Source of the DNA: G965230065 sp965230065
Lineage (GTDB): Bacteria > Bacteroidota > Bacteroidia > Cytophagales > Cyclobacteriaceae
DNA length: 64,000 nucleotides
Assembly (NCBI GenBank): GCA_965230065.1
Contig: OZ245942.1
Location: 7,006,001-7,070,000, forward strand
Direction of reading: 5' to 3'
Part shown: piece after piece, positions 43,914-53,617 of the stretch
Layout: each line of letters opens with the position of its first letter
Numbering within the stretch: the first letter of the stretch is position 1
Position numbers and translations under genes: made by a program
The notes under the pieces: model-generated
The model's input: only the letters and a program-made list of their open reading frames with translations
What the model was told of the DNA's origin: nothing
Database searches by the model: none

Positions 43914-44873
43914 ATGTGCAAAGATAATCAACCCCAACCAGAATTTAATTCCTTATTAGATGTAGCCAAAATCGCTGATAATGAACATGCTTGCCGCAAG
44001 CTATTTGCTGAATGGCGTTGGGGCAGCAACATTACTTGCCCACACTGCAACCATGATAAGGTTTATGTATTCAAAGATGGTGAATACTATAAGTGTGCTA
44101 AATGCCGGAAAAAGTTCACTGTTAAGGTAGGAACTGTATTTGAAGGCTCTAACATCAAACTAGGAAAATGGTTGCTGGCTATATACCTGATTACCTCGCA
44201 TAAAAAAGGCGTTAGTTCTCATCAACTGGCAAAAGATATAAAAGTAACCCAAAAGACTGCATGGTTCATGTTGCACCGTGTTAGGTTGATTGTACAAACG
44301 AAATCTTTTAACAAACCTTTAGATGGGGTTATCGAGGTAGACGAGAGCTTCATTGGTGGAAAAGAAAAGAATAAACACAAATCAAAACGCACCAAAGGCA
44401 CTCAAGGACGTTCTAATAAAACCAAAGCCCCGGTGTTAGGTATGATTCAACGTGAGGGTGAATTAAGAACCCAACATGTAAAGGATACCAAACAAAGTAC
44501 TTTAGAGCCTATCATAGGTAAGAATGTAAAATCCGGTTCTACTGTAATGTCTGATGAATGGCATGGGTACAAAGGTTTAAACAAGAACTTTGAGCATTTT
44601 ATCATCAATCATGGTAATGAGGAATACGTTAGGGGTATTGTACATACAAACACTATAGAAGGCTTTTGGAGCCAGTTTAAGCGTGGTTTGCATGGCATTT
44701 ACCATTGGTGTAGTAAAGAACACTTACAGGCTTATTTGCATGAATATGAATTCCGGTACAATACCCGCACGATGAATGAAGAAGACAGGATGAACTTAGC
44801 CGTAACGAATAGTGAAGGTTATCGTTTGAAGTATGAGGAATTGAAAAAGTGTGTGAGGAATAAAGGAGAGTAA
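43914..44873 (+). CDS. IS1595-family (ISXO2-like) transposase
   Basis: 319 residues. N-terminal zinc ribbon (CPHCNHDKVYVFKDGEYYKC and AKCRKKF), then the ISXO2-like DDE domain: VIEVDESFIGG, VMSDEWHGYKGL and TNTIEGFWSQFKRG, giving the DDN-type triad of this family. Intact. The gene starts about 80 bp from the XRE gene, divergently. Terminal inverted repeats could not be fixed by eye. Confidence 0.92.
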   Translation: MCKDNQPQPEFNSLLDVAKIADNEHACRKLFAEWRWGSNITCPHCNHDKVYVFKDGEYYKCAKCRKKFTVKVGTVFEGSNIKLGKWLLAIYLITSHKKGVSSHQLAKDIKVTQKTAWFMLHRVRLIVQTKSFNKPLDGVIEVDESFIGGKEKNKHKSKRTKGTQGRSNKTKAPVLGMIQREGELRTQHVKDTKQSTLEPIIGKNVKSGSTVMSDEWHGYKGLNKNFEHFIINHGNEEYVRGIVHTNTIEGFWSQFKRGLHGIYHWCSKEHLQAYLHEYEFRYNTRTMNEEDRMNLAVTNSEGYRLKYEELKKCVRNKGE

Positions 44874-44879
44874 ATGAAC

Positions 44880-44901
44880 AAAGCCTCTTTTAAGAGGCTT
44901 T
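44880..44901 (+). terminator. Intrinsic terminator after the IS1595 transposase
   Basis: AAAGCCTC (44880-44887) pairs with GAGGCTTT (44894-44901) around a TTTTAA loop, followed by a short T-rich tract, just after the transposase stop. Confidence 0.75.
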
Positions 44902-44999
44902 GGTTTAAGATTTAACATTTAATTCCTTGATTGGATATAAATATATCCTACACGATAACATCTGAAGTTTTCATTGTTTTTGAATTTTAAAATTACAAA

Positions 45000-45527
45000 T
45001 TAAGTAATTTCTAGGTTATTGCCAAACTTAAATTGCCCGTTTTTTATTATATTTTTACTATGGAAATCCTTAACAAAAACCTTGCTAAAACCACTTATCT
45101 CATGTTTACCAATAACTTCTAACCTAAGATACATAGAAGGGTTACTCCATTTTTCCTCAATTTTGTCGTTGCATCTTACCTGGACGGCATGCAAGGCATT
45201 ATTGTCATTTTTTTTCTTGCACGGTACATGAGTATACGTATTATTATTAACTTTGATTACTTCTATAAGTAAATTTTGTCCGCCATCTGATCCTGTTGGT
45301 GTTAAAAAGTATGCATCCAGTGTGACATCATAAACAGGAGCATTGGTTTTATTGACTATTTTAAATCTATATTCAACGGAATCATCGGGATGAACTTTCT
45401 TGCTTATGTAATCGGAAATTTCTATTATCGGCACTTTCTTAGTAAGAAAGTGGTAAAGAAAAATGTATGAGGCAATTATGCTAGAAACGATACCAGCCAA
45501 AATACCAACTATTATTGAGACACCCAT
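45000..45527 (-). CDS. Membrane-anchored protein of unknown function
   Basis: 175 residues. One N-terminal membrane helix (IIVGILAGIVSSIIASYIFLY) and a soluble beta-rich domain (VEYRFKIVNKTNAPVYDVTLDAYF; YLRLEVIGKHEISGFSKVF). No family recognised. AT-rich, isolated, on the far side of the IS1595 element. Confidence 0.65.
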   Translation of the reverse strand: MGVSIIVGILAGIVSSIIASYIFLYHFLTKKVPIIEISDYISKKVHPDDSVEYRFKIVNKTNAPVYDVTLDAYFLTPTGSDGGQNLLIEVIKVNNNTYTHVPCKKKNDNNALHAVQVRCNDKIEEKWSNPSMYLRLEVIGKHEISGFSKVFVKDFHSKNIIKNGQFKFGNNLEIT

Positions 45528-45651
45528 AATATAAGAAGTGTGTATAGGTAAGCAATTTTACGTGTTTAAATATATGCAAATAATTCGAAAATTTCCATAA
45601 AATATATACATATTAGTAAGAAAAACAGTGTTTTATTATAAATAACTAAGT

Positions 45652-45789
45652 ATGAGCAAGGTAAAACAACAACCCCTATCCGAAACCATGCGCCGATTCT
45701 TACAAACCGACCCAAAAGAGGTTGAGGAATTAGAGCGAAAAGAGAAGGAAAAGAAAAAATCCAAATCGGATAAGAAGGGGAAAAAATAA
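45652..45789 (+). CDS. Short lysine/glutamate-rich protein
   Basis: 45 residues from the ATG at 45652 (MSKVKQQPLSETMRRFLQTD) to TAA at 45787. The second half is an alternating K/E helix ending in lysines. It lies 12 bp before the next gene, on the same strand, so the two form a likely operon. I do not recognise a family. The length and the clean start/stop spacing support a real gene. Confidence 0.6.
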   Translation: MSKVKQQPLSETMRRFLQTDPKEVEELERKEKEKKKSKSDKKGKK

Positions 45790-45801
45790 TGTTGTGACAT
45801 T

Positions 45802-46362
45802 ATGTATGCTCCGAAGTCTTATAGAATTCGCCATGAGATTCTTTCTTTTTTAACCAAAAAAAGAACAGAACAATCAATGAACGAGCAGCCGTTGGAAGAA
45901 TCACAATTCACAATTACTGAAATAACTAACTGTATAAAATTTAGTGAATCTGATGTTGATATGCAATTAAATATGCTTTGGCATGAAAAGCTGGTAGCAG
46001 ACAATAAAAGTACTAAGCCAAAAAAATATATGGTTTTAGCAGAGGGAATGTCGGTTGCATCTTCAATGAAGTACCTTAATGAAGGAAAAGTTTTAAATTC
46101 ACAATTATTTTACAACTATGCAACTGGCGCATTTCAGATATTAATTGGTTTAGCTGCTATTATTACTTTATCCCTAAATATCATAAGTGTTGATAAGCTA
46201 GAAACACAAGTAACCACGCTGCAATTAAAGCTGGAGCGTATAGAAGAACTCCTAAAGCAATTAAAAGTAGGTGCTCAAATAGAAAATAATTCCTCCGACA
46301 CCACGGTAAATCATCAAACCAATTTGCAAAACGTCGATACATTATTAGATAGTTTAAAGTAA
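45802..46362 (+). CDS. Winged-helix-like protein with membrane helix and coiled coil
   Basis: 186 residues. N-terminal ~85 residues have winged-helix character (RIRHEILSFLTKK; ITEITNCIKFSESDVDMQLNMLWHEKLVA, from about 38), followed by a membrane segment (AFQILIGLAAIITLSLNII, about 111-129), a coiled coil (ETQVTTLQLKLERIEELLKQL) and a polar tail. No named family. It may be a membrane-tethered DNA-binding or sensor protein (inference); paired with the 45-residue protein upstream. Confidence 0.65.
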   Translation: MYAPKSYRIRHEILSFLTKKRTEQSMNEQPLEESQFTITEITNCIKFSESDVDMQLNMLWHEKLVADNKSTKPKKYMVLAEGMSVASSMKYLNEGKVLNSQLFYNYATGAFQILIGLAAIITLSLNIISVDKLETQVTTLQLKLERIEELLKQLKVGAQIENNSSDTTVNHQTNLQNVDTLLDSLK

Positions 46363-46407
46363 AAAAACATTTGAATAAGAACAATCATTCCCCTTGTTTT
46401 AGTTTCG

Positions 46408-46635
46408 ATGAATCTTAGTATTTTTACACTTTCAAAATTGAGTGTTATTAACTTGAAAAGTTTGCATATTACTGGCTTTCAATCAGTTATATTATTTGGG
46501 TCTGTATTCTATATCGTTGCCTTCATTTTTTTACGTTTTGTATCCATATGGCAAACAACTAAGGAAAGAAATAAACCATGCCTATCTCTCCAGTCAATTA
46601 TAATACTTCTCAAACAACCCCTGATACCTTATTGA
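46408..46635 (+). CDS. Possible small membrane protein (doubtful)
   Basis: 75 residues with one hydrophobic segment (SVILFGSVFYIVAFIFLRFV). It follows the winged-helix gene by 45 bp, but its 3' end overlaps the convergent DUF2723 gene by 42 bp and the last third looks like antisense of that gene. It may be a chance frame. Confidence 0.25.
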   Translation: MNLSIFTLSKLSVINLKSLHITGFQSVILFGSVFYIVAFIFLRFVSIWQTTKERNKPCLSLQSIIILLKQPLIPY

Positions 46636-49548
46636 ATCTTCGGTGCGGCCCACCTGTTGGTAAAAGTTGGCGAAGCGGTTGAGGGCAAAGAGGCTGATCA
46701 TTTTTTGCTGTTCGTACAATGGGTTTGCTTTTTCTTCCAGGTATTCCAGCAATCCGGCGGCACGCTGGCCCATGGTTTGGGCGATGTGGTCGGCCTTTTC
46801 GGTTTCGCCCAGGCTGAGCAATAGCTGCACGGTTTGTACACTGGCTACGTCATAAGGAAGCGATTTGTTGGGCATCACTTCCAGGCTTTTATGCAATACT
46901 TCCCGGGCTTTTTCTGGTTTGCCTTCAGCTATGAACGTTTCGGCCAGGGTGTTGAAATTGGAACGCTGGTTTTGGGCGTACATGTTGTAATAGCCGTGGT
47001 AATAATTGTCTGGGTTGTCCAGTTCCCGCCAGGCAAATTTGTGCATCATGCGCTCGTACATCTTTTCTGTATCCACCATCATTTGACCCGGATTGGGGTT
47101 TTTCACTGGCACCAAACGGAAAGTATCCCCTTCCTGAATGATGTGCGAACGCAGGTCAAAGTTGATGCTGTTCAGCGAAGTATTGTTGAAATACACCGGA
47201 CGTTCCCATTGACCCGAGTCAATCAGGTCCAGCAATACCAAATCGGCTTTGGTCATGTACCGCCCTTTGAGTTGCCATTGCATTTTGTCAGTAGCCCACT
47301 TTTGCTTGCTTTTCGGGATGATTTCTTTGTCAATCACAGCATCCACGTCCACATTCATGTACATTTCTTTGGAGGGCAGCATGTTTACTTTTCCTAAAGA
47401 AACAGGCAACTGCAAGGCCGGGCTTTCATTTTTTACCAGCTTCATGTACTGGTTTACGTTGATAGCGCCTTTCACATTCGGGTTTTCCACATAAGGTATG
47501 TAATCATTCAACCCGCCCTGTTTGTAGTTTTCTTTGGTAAGTGAAAGTGGCAGCGGTTCTGATTCATATTCTTTCCGGTACATTTGGTTGATATACCAGT
47601 CTACATTGGAAAAAGATGTAACCAGCACCCGCACATCGGTACGGAAACCTTCTACGTTTTGTACATACCAAAGCGGGTAGGTGTCATTGTCCCCACCCGT
47701 AAACAAAATGGCATTTTCATCGCAGGAAGCCAGGATGTTGCGAGCAGCGTCTACCGAAAAGTAACGATTGGAGCGGTCATGGTCATCCCAATTCTCAGTT
47801 GCCATCAGCAGGGGAACGGACAAACAGGCAGCCGTGGCCAGTCCGGGAGCCCAAAGCGTGTTCTTTTTGAAAGCTTTTGACAGCGCATCAGCCATGCCCA
47901 TCACACCCATACCGAGCCAGATGGCAAAAGCCATGAACGCACCTACAAATACATAATCCCGTTCGCGCGGCTCAATGGGCGGATTATTCGCATACAAAAC
48001 CAACGCAATGCCCGTCATAAAAAAGAGCAATGCCACAAAAGCAAAACCTTTTTTGTTTCGTCGGTATTGAAAAATCAGGCCAATTATTCCCAACAACAGG
48101 GGCAGCATCAGGTAATTATTCCGGGCTTTGTTTTCAGCAATGACGGGCGGTACGTCTTCCAAAGCAGCCAAAGGGGTGAGCCAGCTTGCATTTTGCAGGT
48201 CGCTTTCCCGCCCGGCGAAGTTCCACATAAAGTAGCGGGTAAACATGTGGCCAATCTGGTGCTTGAAAAGAAACGCCAGGTTATCGGCAAAGTTGGGCTT
48301 TTCACCTTCCTTCAGCCCCAAAATACGGCGATAAGCATCCGGATGTCCCGAGCTTTGGTCGGTGCTGCCAATCCGCGGCAAAATGGTCATATCTTTTTTG
48401 TCATACACCTGCTCTATTTTGTAATCTTTGATTTCGTATTTGTTCTTCCCTTTTTCATACAAAGCTTTTCCCTGTTGCTGGTCTTTAAGCTCGGCAGTAA
48501 AATAATTGCCGTACAGCAACGGACGGGAAGGGTATTGCTCCCGGTTCAGGTATGACACCAGCTTCAAAATATTGTGCGGGTCGTTCAGGTTGATGGGCGG
48601 GTTGTCATTAGCCCGGATTACAATCAACGCATAAGAAGCGTACCCAATCCACACAAAAAACAGGGAAAGCAAAGCCGTATTCATGGCAACTTTCTGGTTT
48701 TTGATGGAATAATAAAAGGCATACCCCAGTCCGCCTAAGAGCAAAACAGCTACGAAAGCAATGCCGCTGCCAAAAGGAAGTCCGAGGGAGTTGACGAAGA
48801 AAATATCAAAACGGGTGGCTGTTTCCAGGGTAGTACCCAGTCCGTACAAAACGACAACCAACACGCCTGCCCCGGCAGCCAGGGCCATTAAAAGGCCTTT
48901 ATTGGTAACCTTCGGATGTTTTTTAAAATAATACAGCAAAGCCAGCGCGGGAATCGCCAGCAGGTTCAGGATATGCACACCTACGGATAAGCCCAACAGG
49001 TAAGCAATCAGGATCAGCCAGCGGTTGGCTTTCCGGTCATCTTCCAGCAAATCCCACCGCAGCATGGCCCAGATGACCACAGCCGTAAACAAAATAGACA
49101 TGGCATACACTTCGGCTTCCACGGCTGAAAACCAGAAAGTATCAGAAAAGGTAAATGCCAACGCCCCCACGATGCCACTGCCTAACAAGAGAATGGTTTG
49201 TCGCCAAGTGACTGTATCCTTATTTATTTTCAACATTTTCTGCCCCAGTAGGGTGATAACCCAGAACAGGAACATGACCGTGAAGCTGCTGCACAAAACA
49301 CTCACCATATTTACCCAGAAAGCAACTTGCAGGGGATTGTCCAAAGCCAAAAAAGAAAACATGCGGCCAATAAGCAAGTAAAAAGGCGCACCCGGTGCAT
49401 GCGGAATGCCGAGGGTATAGGAAGTGGCGATAAACTCACCACTGTCCCAAAAGCTGGCCGTGGGTTCTACGGTAAGTGCATAAACGGTGGTGGCAATGGC
49501 AAAAACAATCCAGCCGGTGATGGTGTTGATTTTTTGGAAGTGGGGCAT
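46594..49548 (-). CDS. DUF2723 family multi-pass membrane protein with TPR-like tail
   Basis: 984 residues. The DUF2723 signature is at the N-terminus (PTASFWDSGEFIATSYTLGIPHAPGAPF), with about 12 membrane helices in the first 560 residues, a large periplasmic region (ILFTGGDNDTYPLWYVQNVEG) and C-terminal TPR-like helices (AREVLHKSLEVMPNKSLPYD). The fold resembles GT-C glycosyltransferases such as protein O-mannosyltransferases, and the DSGE acidic residues fit the catalytic loop. I infer transfer of a lipid-linked sugar to protein or polymer outside the inner membrane. Common and conserved in Bacteroidota. Confidence 0.9.
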   Translation of the reverse strand: MPHFQKINTITGWIVFAIATTVYALTVEPTASFWDSGEFIATSYTLGIPHAPGAPFYLLIGRMFSFLALDNPLQVAFWVNMVSVLCSSFTVMFLFWVITLLGQKMLKINKDTVTWRQTILLLGSGIVGALAFTFSDTFWFSAVEAEVYAMSILFTAVVIWAMLRWDLLEDDRKANRWLILIAYLLGLSVGVHILNLLAIPALALLYYFKKHPKVTNKGLLMALAAGAGVLVVVLYGLGTTLETATRFDIFFVNSLGLPFGSGIAFVAVLLLGGLGYAFYYSIKNQKVAMNTALLSLFFVWIGYASYALIVIRANDNPPINLNDPHNILKLVSYLNREQYPSRPLLYGNYFTAELKDQQQGKALYEKGKNKYEIKDYKIEQVYDKKDMTILPRIGSTDQSSGHPDAYRRILGLKEGEKPNFADNLAFLFKHQIGHMFTRYFMWNFAGRESDLQNASWLTPLAALEDVPPVIAENKARNNYLMLPLLLGIIGLIFQYRRNKKGFAFVALLFFMTGIALVLYANNPPIEPRERDYVFVGAFMAFAIWLGMGVMGMADALSKAFKKNTLWAPGLATAACLSVPLLMATENWDDHDRSNRYFSVDAARNILASCDENAILFTGGDNDTYPLWYVQNVEGFRTDVRVLVTSFSNVDWYINQMYRKEYESEPLPLSLTKENYKQGGLNDYIPYVENPNVKGAINVNQYMKLVKNESPALQLPVSLGKVNMLPSKEMYMNVDVDAVIDKEIIPKSKQKWATDKMQWQLKGRYMTKADLVLLDLIDSGQWERPVYFNNTSLNSINFDLRSHIIQEGDTFRLVPVKNPNPGQMMVDTEKMYERMMHKFAWRELDNPDNYYHGYYNMYAQNQRSNFNTLAETFIAEGKPEKAREVLHKSLEVMPNKSLPYDVASVQTVQLLLSLGETEKADHIAQTMGQRAAGLLEYLEEKANPLYEQQKMISLFALNRFANFYQQVGRTEDSIRYQGLFEKYYN

Positions 49549-49736
49549 AGTGCAAAAAGTTTTTCAGGTAAATTTATGAATTCATAAAGATTAGCACACA
49601 AAATATAGATTTATTTCCTCTCTTCCATTCAATAATCCCGCCCTCCTTTAGAAATAAATTGGTTTTTGTTAAACAATTCTGTTCCACAAAATATTCTGTT
49701 CTTGTATTTCAAATTTTTTAACTAAACAATAAAAAC

Positions 49737-50267
49737 ATGAAACTGAAATTATTTTTTATGAGTGTATTAGTCCTCTTTGTAGGTTTTGCAGGGATAAGTA
49801 AAGACAATGATCCTGCTCCGGAAAAGAAAACCGAAGTAAATGCAGACATGGATATTGTAGAACTGGCAGCTTCTCAGGAGAATTTATCAACATTGGTACA
49901 AGCCGTACAGGCTGCCGGACTGGTAGATGTATTGAAAAGCGAGGGACCATTTACTGTATTTGCTCCCACTAACGAAGCATTTGCCGCTTTACCAGAAGGA
50001 ACACTGGAAACTTTGCTCAAGCCCGAAAATATCAGCACCTTGAAATCTATTCTCACATACCATGTAATAGGCAGCAAAGTGATGTCTACTGATTTATCAG
50101 ACGGTGCCTCAGCAGGAACGGTGGAAGGCAGCGACGTCAATGTGAATATTGATGGCAACACGGTGATGATAGAAAATGCAACAGTAACCACACCCGATGT
50201 AGAAGCCAGTAATGGCGTAGTGCATATCATTGATAAGGTGATTTTGCCACCGAATGTAAATTTATAG
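49737..50267 (+). CDS. Secreted fasciclin (FAS1) domain protein
   Basis: 176 residues. Signal peptide about 1-20, then one FAS1 domain (about 40-175): ENLSTLVQAVQAAGLVDVL, GPFTVFAPTNEAFAALP, LTYHVIGSKV, NGVVHIIDKVILPP. FAS1 proteins are extracytoplasmic adhesion modules. Monocistronic with its own terminator. Confidence 0.93.
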   Translation: MKLKLFFMSVLVLFVGFAGISKDNDPAPEKKTEVNADMDIVELAASQENLSTLVQAVQAAGLVDVLKSEGPFTVFAPTNEAFAALPEGTLETLLKPENISTLKSILTYHVIGSKVMSTDLSDGASAGTVEGSDVNVNIDGNTVMIENATVTTPDVEASNGVVHIIDKVILPPNVNL

Positions 50268-50296
50268 TACCATAGTTCTGGTTAAGGTTGATGAAA

Positions 50297-50327
50297 AGGC
50301 AGGTTTATTTTGAGCCTGCTTTTTTTA
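50297..50327 (+). terminator. Intrinsic terminator of the fasciclin gene
   Basis: GGCAGG...CCTGC hairpin (stem about 50298-50319 around TTTATTTTGA) followed by a run of seven T. Confidence 0.8.
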
Positions 50328-50335
50328 TTTCATCT

Positions 50336-50527
50336 TTACATTGTACGTAGAGATCCTAATAATAAACATACCCCTCCAATCATTAGCACAAGAATGCTGA
50401 TAAGCTCAAATAAGGTAAGCCGACGGATAGAAAAATGCAGGCTGGTGATAACCCCAAATACAATCATGATTAATGAACCAATGACCAGAAGCCAACCAAT
50501 GACATTTTTGGAATTAAAAAACACCAT
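50336..50527 (-). CDS. Small two-helix membrane protein
   Basis: 63 residues with two hydrophobic segments (VIGWLLVIGSLIMIVFGVI and LFELISILVLMIGGVCLLLG) joined by a basic loop (HFSIRR). No family recognised. Convergent with the fasciclin gene and separated from it only by the terminator. Plausible but short. Confidence 0.55.
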   Translation of the reverse strand: MVFFNSKNVIGWLLVIGSLIMIVFGVITSLHFSIRRLTLFELISILVLMIGGVCLLLGSLRTM

Positions 50528-50685
50528 CCCGATGCCAAAGATGAAATTAATAGTTAATAGCGCATAAGTGTCGTCGGACTATCGAGGCAGACACATTATC
50601 CTGTGTAAATAAAATTGTTCGGCACTTTCCCGCCCTTAAACCCTAACCAGATCGAGGTGAAAATATTCAATTTTTAGCCACGATA

Positions 50686-50703
50686 TTTCCAAACGGTTGG
50701 AAA
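50686..50703. promoter_or_regulatory. Palindrome upstream of the AraC-type regulator gene
   Basis: TTTCCAA-ACGG-TTGGAAA, a perfect 7 bp inverted repeat, lies 116 bp before the regulator's ATG in a 291 bp region between divergent genes. It is a candidate operator; the binder is unknown. Confidence 0.4.
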
Positions 50704-50818
50704 ATTGAAGTTTGATGATTCGCGGTCGGCCACGCGGTGTTTGTTTAGGATTTGAGGTTTGTTGTTTAGTCCTGCAATAATATTCTTATCTTAGTATTCA
50801 ATACCAACATAAGGCACC

Positions 50819-53050
50819 ATGGACAGTGTAAGATCCCTTAATTCCGGTTTTATCAAAAGAGCTGCCGAAGGTGTAATCAATCATATTGGGGATGTGGGTT
50901 TTTCGGGTAATGAACTGGCCGACCAACTTGCACTCAGCCGGGAACAAACCCACCGCAAACTAAAGCAATATACTTCTCTTTCTACCGGTAAGTTTATCAG
51001 GTACATTCGGTTGCTAAAATCCTGCATCTATCTTAATGAAAACAAATTTTCCATAGCAGAAATAAGTTACAAGGTGGGGTTTGACAGTCCAAGTTATTTC
51101 AATAAATGCTTTAAAGATGAGATGGGAATATCCCCTGGTGAGTTCAAGAAGAAAAAAGATACTGCACAACTTGGTGAAAAACCTATTTTCACCTTTTATC
51201 AATGTCCTGAAATTTATAAGGTGCTAAGCTCAAATGGGATTCATTTGGCGTTAACTATTCAGAAAAAGCGTAAAAATGCTCGACAAAAGGTTTTGTGGAT
51301 AGCAAGTATTCCAATTATTCTACTGGTGATTATTACCTCCTTTTTGCTATCCATTAAAGGAAAAGAAAAGGCAGTGGCTACCCTTGTGGAGAAATCCCGT
51401 ATTGCCGTCATTCCTTTTGCCAATCAGACGGGAGATTCCCTCATGACCCAGGTTGGCGATATTACCAGCAGTTGGATTTCCAGCCAGCTTGATGAGTTGG
51501 AAGATGTAAAAACGGTGCCCTACTTTACCATCAAGCAATACCAACCACATATTGGAATTCTTCCCAACGACCCACAGAACAGACCCACCCTGGGCGAGGT
51601 AGTGGGTGCGCAGTATTTCATTACAGGAAACTATTTTCTCAAAGGCCGGCAAATTTATTTTGATACACGCCTGATAGATGCGTATTCTCAGGAAACTATC
51701 TATCATTTGCCGGTAATGGAAGGCCCCAAGGATAGCGTGATGCAGGTAATTGAAAATCTGCGTCTGAAAATAGCAGGGCTGGTTACGAATCTGGAAGAGG
51801 TGAAGCTGGGGAAATTAACCCCTCCCAACTATGAAGCCTACAAAAATTACTTCAGTGGATTACAAGAACTAGGGTTAGGTATATCTCCTGACGCTCTCCA
51901 ATATTTTGAAAAAGCAACGGCACTGGAACCTGATTTTTTAATGCCACAGGTGTTTTTAACCTGGTTTTACAGAGGACAAAAAAGGGATTCTGTCCTTCAG
52001 TTGATGGGAAAGATTTCCAATATCACTGAATATGAGAGAAACGTATATTTAGAGCTGTACTACACTTATGAGCGGAATTATAGAGAAGCGTTGAACGTGA
52101 CTTTACGCAGTCTGGAAGATTATCCGCAGGATTACTATTTCAACATCGAAGCAGCGCATCTGGCGAAGACTCAGTTTATGCCTCATCTTGCTCTTAAGAT
52201 TCTATCTGAACTTCAGGATCCGCTCCATAGTGATGTGGGATTGGTTTGGCATTATTTCAAGGTTTGGAACTACACCGAGGCTTTGGTGATGATAGGCAGG
52301 TATGAGGAAGCACTGACCCATCTACAGGCTATTCCCATTGAATTTCACACTCCTGCCATTCCCGGTCTTTTCCTGTATGTATACGCCAAGCTCGAAAAAC
52401 CAAAGGAGGAAGCTGAAACGCTCATTGAGCGTTTTGCCAAAAATGATAAGAAACTGTTTGCAGAATATTATACCGCAGCGGCCTATGAGTTCGGTATTGT
52501 GGATGAGAGCGAAACTTCCTTATACTTTGCTAAAAAAGCGGTTTCGTTTATGCAAACAATACCCGGGAAAGGGGTCAGATACTACGATTTAGCCGATGCT
52601 CTTTATCTGTCAGATAATCTGAAGGAAGCCAAAATCTATTTAGAGCAGAGACTGGAAGAAAATCCGCATTTTGCCAAAGAGGAGAAGCCATTAAACGTAA
52701 ATTATTATACCAACGATGATTATTTAATTTATCTGGCGAACGTAGAAGCAGCCTTGGGCCATGCCGCTGAAGCGGAGCAGATATTCACCTCCCTGGAGAA
52801 CCAATCCCAGATGTTTTGGCGCAGACATGGATATGAATATAGGATCGATTACCTGAAAGCCAGGGTATATGCTCAATTGGGAAGAAAAAAAGAAGCAGTA
52901 GCCTTATTGAAAAGCGCCCTGACCCAGGGCCAGCTACACCACCATTGGGATTTTGAAAACGATATATTTCTGAAACCCCTGTTTGATTATCCTCCTTTTC
53001 AGGCGCTCGTCAGTCCCAAAGATGACGCAGATATCACAATAATTCCATAA
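50819..53050 (+). CDS. Membrane AraC-type regulator with TolB-like and TPR domains
   Basis: 743 residues. AraC-type HTH at the N-terminus (about 28-112: LADQLALSREQTHRKLKQYT, IAEISYKVGFDSPSYFNKCFK, DEMGISPGEF), one membrane helix (about 158-180, WIASIPIILLVIITSFLLSI), then a TolB/FlgO-like domain (RIAVIPFANQTGDSLMTQVGD; YFITGNYFLKGRQIYFDTRLID) and TPR repeats to the end (ALQYFEKATALEPDFLMPQVFL). I infer a one-component sensor whose periplasmic repeats control a cytoplasmic DNA-binding domain. The next gene, a secreted cupin protein 102 bp on, is the natural candidate target. Confidence 0.88.
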   Translation: MDSVRSLNSGFIKRAAEGVINHIGDVGFSGNELADQLALSREQTHRKLKQYTSLSTGKFIRYIRLLKSCIYLNENKFSIAEISYKVGFDSPSYFNKCFKDEMGISPGEFKKKKDTAQLGEKPIFTFYQCPEIYKVLSSNGIHLALTIQKKRKNARQKVLWIASIPIILLVIITSFLLSIKGKEKAVATLVEKSRIAVIPFANQTGDSLMTQVGDITSSWISSQLDELEDVKTVPYFTIKQYQPHIGILPNDPQNRPTLGEVVGAQYFITGNYFLKGRQIYFDTRLIDAYSQETIYHLPVMEGPKDSVMQVIENLRLKIAGLVTNLEEVKLGKLTPPNYEAYKNYFSGLQELGLGISPDALQYFEKATALEPDFLMPQVFLTWFYRGQKRDSVLQLMGKISNITEYERNVYLELYYTYERNYREALNVTLRSLEDYPQDYYFNIEAAHLAKTQFMPHLALKILSELQDPLHSDVGLVWHYFKVWNYTEALVMIGRYEEALTHLQAIPIEFHTPAIPGLFLYVYAKLEKPKEEAETLIERFAKNDKKLFAEYYTAAAYEFGIVDESETSLYFAKKAVSFMQTIPGKGVRYYDLADALYLSDNLKEAKIYLEQRLEENPHFAKEEKPLNVNYYTNDDYLIYLANVEAALGHAAEAEQIFTSLENQSQMFWRRHGYEYRIDYLKARVYAQLGRKKEAVALLKSALTQGQLHHHWDFENDIFLKPLFDYPPFQALVSPKDDADITIIP

Positions 53051-53152
53051 ATACAACCATATTACAATCATCTGCAACAATGGTACTATATGTACCTATC
53101 ACTGTTTTCTTACCTTAGGTTATCATTTATTCATCACTAAACACCTAAGATC

Positions 53153-53617
53153 ATGAGAAACTATTTTCAATTTTCATTACTTGTAGTATTTATTCTTTTT
53201 ACATGCAAAAGCTTTGGCCAAGAAAGTGCAAAAGCAGATGTATCCACACATGAAAATCATATTGCCATAGAAGATTTTCCAACCGGCATGGCAATAAACC
53301 ACGTTGAAGGCTGGGGCGGTATGACGGTGGCTGTTAATGAAGCTCCGGCAGGTACCGATTTTTCGCCTCTGCTTGAAGGACTGAAAAACAACAGTTGTCA
53401 GGTGCCACACTGGGGCTACATCATCAAAGGAGCACTTCGCCTCCAATATGACGATGGTAAAGTAGAAGTGCTGAAGGCAGGCGATGTTTTCTACATGCCA
53501 CCCGGCCATGTTGCCAATGTTGAAGAAGATTTAAAATTAATGGATTTCAGTCCTCAGAAAGAATTCAAAAAAATGGTGGTACATATTGAGAAAAAAATAG
53601 CCGAATCGAGTAAATAG
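53153..53617 (+). CDS. Exported cupin-domain protein
   Basis: 154 residues. Signal peptide about 1-22 (LLVVFILFTCKSFGQ), then a single cupin (CQVPHWGYIIKGALRLQYDDG; VEVLKAGDVFYMPPGHVA) with histidine and glutamate positions for a metal. Substrate unknown. It follows the membrane AraC regulator and is probably controlled by it. Confidence 0.85.
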   Translation: MRNYFQFSLLVVFILFTCKSFGQESAKADVSTHENHIAIEDFPTGMAINHVEGWGGMTVAVNEAPAGTDFSPLLEGLKNNSCQVPHWGYIIKGALRLQYDDGKVEVLKAGDVFYMPPGHVANVEEDLKLMDFSPQKEFKKMVVHIEKKIAESSK

